Shown piece by piece: positions 59,323 to 64,000 of a stretch of 64,000 nt of DNA. The position numbers and the translations under genes were made by a program. The stretch lies in assembly GCF_017654505.1 (NCBI RefSeq), contig NC_054571.1, forward strand, positions 4,186,041 to 4,250,040, written 5' to 3'. Every line of letters begins with the position of its first letter. Position 1 is the stretch's first letter. The notes below the pieces were generated by a model that saw only the letters and a program-made list of their open reading frames with translations, was not told the DNA's origin and did no database searches. This stretch comes from Polyodon spathula. Taxonomy: Eukaryota > Chordata > Actinopteri > Acipenseriformes > Polyodontidae.

Positions 59323-60606
59323 CTCTAGGGTTTAACGTATAGCCTGAGCCCAGGAGAAATATGCTGTGCCTCTGGATTTCTTTCCCTCCCTCTTTTCATT
59401 TGAGATGTTTTTCTTTCCTCTTTTTTTGTCAGTTGCTGCTCTGAGATTCAGTGTCAGACAGCAGGAGCACACCGAGGGGAAAACGTGACACTCTCAAGAA
59501 CAGCGAATGATCTTCCTTCAGATAAAGCTATAAATCTCAATTTTCCAACCCACTACTCCCTCAGCTTCTTAGGCTTAGCACGATGTCTGAGGGCGAGTTT
59601 ACAACCAACAGGCACTGTTCCATTTCCATCCTGTCTTCCACACCAGGGCTTTTTAACTATCTAATGTGAAACCCAAAAACGAAAAATAAGACATTTAACC
59701 TTTTAAATCAAAGGGTCTATAAGGTGGGGATTTGCATTACAGGCAAAAATTAAGCATTAACTATGGAACCTTAATGGAACCACCATAAGGTATATTAGCA
59801 TTTTATTTTTTGATTCACATGGGGTACCCAGCCTGACCCCGCACCCCGCAGAACTAAACACAAACCACTCAGCACTCAGGTAAGGAAAAAAACTCACATA
59901 TTTTACATTTTTTAGGGGAAACCTCAGGGAATCCGTGGCTGAGGGCAGCCCTTCCTCCAGGCTCTAAGCGGTCAACCTCCGTTTTGGCTTCCCAGCCCTT
60001 GACTGAGTGGCCAAAACAAAAATAAGTGACAAAGGAGAATAACACATGGAGCCTTTATGCGCTTGCTGATGACTTGTTGGTTAGGGGCGGATTTTTTTGC
60101 TGTTTACAATTTTTTCCAATGACAAACCTTTTGGTTTCAAGTCTTTCTGAAGACACTGAAAAAGGTGAAGCAGCTGCTAAATCCTGGAACCTCATATAGT
60201 TCAAAGCTATTCCCCTGGTTTGCATTTAAGATGTAAAAACAAATGAAGAACCAAAGTATCTTCAACACAATAAAAGGGAAAGCAGTAATAATGATAATAC
60301 AGCTAACGTGACCAAACAAGGGAGTGCTAACCAAAGTTTTAAAATCAATTTTAAGAATGGCCATTAACATTTCTAAAAGGTATTTTTGTTCAAAGCTATA
60401 GTACTGGCTATATTTAATACCAACATAATTCAATTTGAATTTGAAGCTATATTACTGGCTATATTCAATACCAAAATAAGTTAATGACCTTCATAATATT
60501 CAGTGGAAAAAGACCTCAGAAGACTATTCATCACTTGGGGCAAAGCCACTGCAAGCATTTCCCTGAACTGGAATTCATTCTATACCAGTGCAACACATGT
60601 TGCATT
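59323..60606. other. No recognisable gene
   Basis: Includes a single GGGAGTGCTAACCAAAG unit near 60321 related to the repeat at 25.8 kb. The ORF at 60137-60433 is AT-driven and not supported. Confidence 0.5.
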
Positions 60607-60744
60607 GCTGACACCCTGGGATCCTTCAAGAAGCTGCTTGATGAGATTCTGGGATTAATAAGCTACTAACAACCAAACGAGCAAGATGGGCCGAATGGCC
60701 TCCTCTAGTTTGTAAACTTTCTTATGTTCTTATGTTCTTATGTT
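60607..60744 (+). mobile_element. CR1-type LINE 3' end, 5'-truncated
   Basis: It begins GCTGACACCCTGGGATCC and ends in (TTCTTATG)n. It is close in sequence to the last part of copy A (36862-36992) and to the fragment at 63755. The word ATGTTGC occurs on both sides (about 60598-60604 and 60741-60747) and may be a target duplication. Confidence 0.9.
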
Positions 60745-60958
60745 GCTTCCAGTAACACTCATTTTAGATACCAATTTTAAACTGTGAACTGTAAAACAGA
60801 CATCCTGCTTAATTCAGGATATGAACCTTAACATGTACCACCCCCACTGACTTTTTTCAGTGAGACAATTCAATAAACACTCTCTCTCAACCAAGCCTTT
60901 TCTGTTTGCAAATAACTTCCCCTAAGCACAAACACTTTTAAAAACCTTTAAAGAAAAA

Positions 60959-61023
<65 letters not shown>

Positions 61024-61510
61024 AACACACAGATCATTCAAGGCTTGTGTTAAATAATCAGAATAGAAAATCTATTTTTCCAGTCTTCTCACATAAAAAA
61101 ATGCAAATCTGTAAAATACTGCATTAGCAACATTTTCACTGACCTCCTGAGTTATATAGTTGATGCGTCTATTTAAACCTCTATTTGTCACATGTTAGAG
61201 TCTTGTACCTTTTTTTTTACAATTAAAATCAAGCTTGGTTAGGACATCATTAGCACAAGTACCGGAGACTCGGAGGAAATAAGATGTCTTTCTGCCTGTC
61301 TTTACCTACATATGTATCTAATTATATTAACTTTTCCCACAATTTAGAATTATGTTATATCCCCTCAACAGCTAAAGATATGAGCGACCGGTCCCTTGAG
61401 GACAAAAGCCAGTCCTGCAGATGTCTGCTTCAGCTCAGCAGTCGTCTGGTCACTAGGAGTTGCTGTAGCTCAGTGAGGAATCCCAAGCAAAGAACTTTCC
61501 ACAGCCAGAA
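60745..61510. other. No gene; (CA)n array
   Basis: A (CA)n microsatellite of about 57 bp lies at 60961-61017. The rest is unrecognised. Confidence 0.6.
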
Positions 61511-61855
61511 CATGAACCTGACTGTGACTAACCCTGCACACCATGTGGTCGTGCCTTTACCAGGAAAAACATTCGGGACCCCTGCGCTCCCCTGGCTGTG
61601 TGACTCACCCTGCACACCACGCAGTCATGCTTTTACCAGGAAAGACTTGAGAACCCCTGCACTCCCCTGACTGTAAAACTCACCCTGCACACCATGTGGT
61701 CGTGCCTTTACCAGGAAAAACATTCGGGACCCCTGTGCTCCCCTGACTGTGTGATTCACCCTGCACGCCATGTGGTCATGCCTTTACTAGGAAAGACTTG
61801 AGGACTCCTGCACTCCCCTGACTGTGTGACTCACCCTGCACACCACGTGGTTATG
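61511..61855. repeat. Minisatellite with alternating 75/76-bp units
   Basis: Units open ACTCACCCTGCACACCATG and continue CTTTACCAGGAAA. They alternate between an AAACATTCGGGACCCC type (76 bp) and an AGACTTGAGRAC type (75 bp), giving a higher-order dimer of about 151 bp in about two and a half copies. Confidence 0.9.
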
Positions 61856-62522
61856 ATTTACCAAGGGAACCACTTACCTTTTTACCTATATCTAGAGTAC
61901 CACTCAGCCAGTTCAATATCATTTGAATGTCACACATCCATTTTTCTGTATATTTGTAGAATTGCTTATCCAATTGTGGAGAAGCTTGGTATAGACATTC
62001 CAAAACACACACTGAGAGGGGTGGAAGCAGGTGATTTGTTTGCATTATGCTGATAACTCTCACTTTTTATTAATAGCTTGGCAGGGGATGTATTTTGAAA
62101 ACACACTTGATCTATTTTAAGACTTAAATCCTGGTGAGTCGTGCAGTCCTGGCACTAGTGCTTTCTGTGTTGTCGTGGCTGATGTGGGAAACCAGCAGAT
62201 GGTTTGAAGCCAACAGAAATACAGACAGATGTCGCTTGTCAGTTAGGGTCCCCTCACTGAAACGCCCCCACAAGCATCAATAAAAAAACACGGATCTTCC
62301 AACTAGACAGGACATAACTAACAACCATACAACCTTTACAGAAAAAAAAAACAATACATTTCACTGTAAAATATATGTTTCTGTAATGGTGACAGTCAAT
62401 AATGGTAAAACACTGTACTCATGTTGGCTGTCCCCCAATCTTTTGGATATATTTGAAGATGATTACAATTCAAATGTTCAATTTCCAAATTGAAACTATT
62501 GACGGTGTATGTTATGTATACA
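61856..62522. other. No recognisable gene
   Basis: AT-rich unique sequence. Confidence 0.55.
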
Positions 62523-63754
<1,232 letters not shown>

Positions 63755-64000
63755 AGAACATAAGAACATAAGAAAGTTTACAAACGAGATGAGGCCATTC
63801 GGCCCATCTTGCTCGTTTGGTTGTTAGTACCTTATTGATCCCAAAATCTCATCAAGCAGCTTCTTGAAGGATCCCAGGGTGTCAGCTTCAACAACATTAC
63901 TGGGGAGTTGATTCCAGACCCTCACAATTCTCTGTGTAAAAAAGTGCCTCCTATTTTCTGTTCTGAATGGCCCTTTGTCTAAACTCCATTTGTGACCCCT
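63755..64000 (-). mobile_element. CR1-type LINE 3' end, runs off right edge
   Basis: On the plus strand it begins AGAACATAAGAACATAAG, the reverse of the TTCTTATG tail, then GATGAGGCCATTCGGCCC and back into the end of ORF2 (GGAGTTGATTCCAGACCC). It continues past 64000. It is very similar to copy A, so it is probably young. Confidence 0.92.

Noticed and set aside
61455..61480. tRNA box A-like TGTAGCTCAGTGAGG
   Set aside because: No matching box B and no acceptor stem; it is next to a minisatellite.

Overview
This is a vertebrate nuclear window. It is AT-rich and has no compact operon-like gene layout. It is full of CA, TA, ATT and GA microsatellites and of fish-type transposable elements. The mixture points to a ray-finned fish: Tc1/mariner elements of several families, a CR1-type LINE with an 8-bp TTCTTATG tail, an L1 with fish-type ORFs, an L2-like LINE, Ty3/gypsy-type LTRs and an integrase-first gypsy pol. 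I remember the CR1 tail sequence as abundant in non-teleost fishes such as sturgeons and paddlefish. That is recollection only, so the species is not fixed here. No confident host gene is visible. The only candidate host exon is a small membrane-segment ORF near 59.2 kb.

Layout. 0-2.6 kb: an L1 on the minus strand, split by a solo LTR with a perfect 5-bp target duplication. 3.5-7 kb: a second solo LTR, then a short LTR element that keeps two LTRs, a polypurine tract and a gag-like ORF with a 30-bp repeat. 7-8.6 kb: a nearly intact Tc1 (DD34E). 8.7-18 kb: mostly unrecognised unique sequence with a pogo/Tigger relic. 18.2-19.9 kb: a fold-back derivative of the same Tc1, then TA arrays. 22-23.5 kb: a PIF/Harbinger-like non-autonomous element inside a tandem repeat that shows its own empty site. 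26.8-29.2 kb: an old CR1 piece, a solo LTR and a mariner relic. 32.6-34 kb: a deleted Tc1 and an LTR, both between TA arrays. 34-43.7 kb: two CR1 copies, the second fused in frame to an L2-like LINE. 43.7-45.2 kb: a dead Tc1. 46-48.4 kb: a gypsy pol in which integrase precedes reverse transcriptase (Gmr1-like order). 48.4-53.1 kb: two large minisatellites (54 bp and 42 bp), both starting inside retroelement coding sequence. 53.8-57.3 kb: a solo LTR, a Tc1 and a DD36E (Incomer-like) element ending in a palindrome. 57.3-62.5 kb: mostly unique sequence with minisatellites. 62.5-64 kb: a Tc1 interrupted by a CR1 that runs off the window.

The elements do not work together as a pathway. They are successive, often nested insertions. 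Their order can be read from what interrupts what: solo LTR into L1, Harbinger into a tandem array, an unknown 0.7-kb element into the gypsy integrase, CR1 into Tc1. Many long ORFs in the minisatellites are artefacts of repeat units that carry no stop codon. Nothing here looks like a defence or toxin system. The most unusual items are the integrase-first pol, the Harbinger element with its paralogous empty site, the fold-back Tc1, the CR1/L2 fusion and the repeated association of LTR and Tc1 ends with TA arrays.
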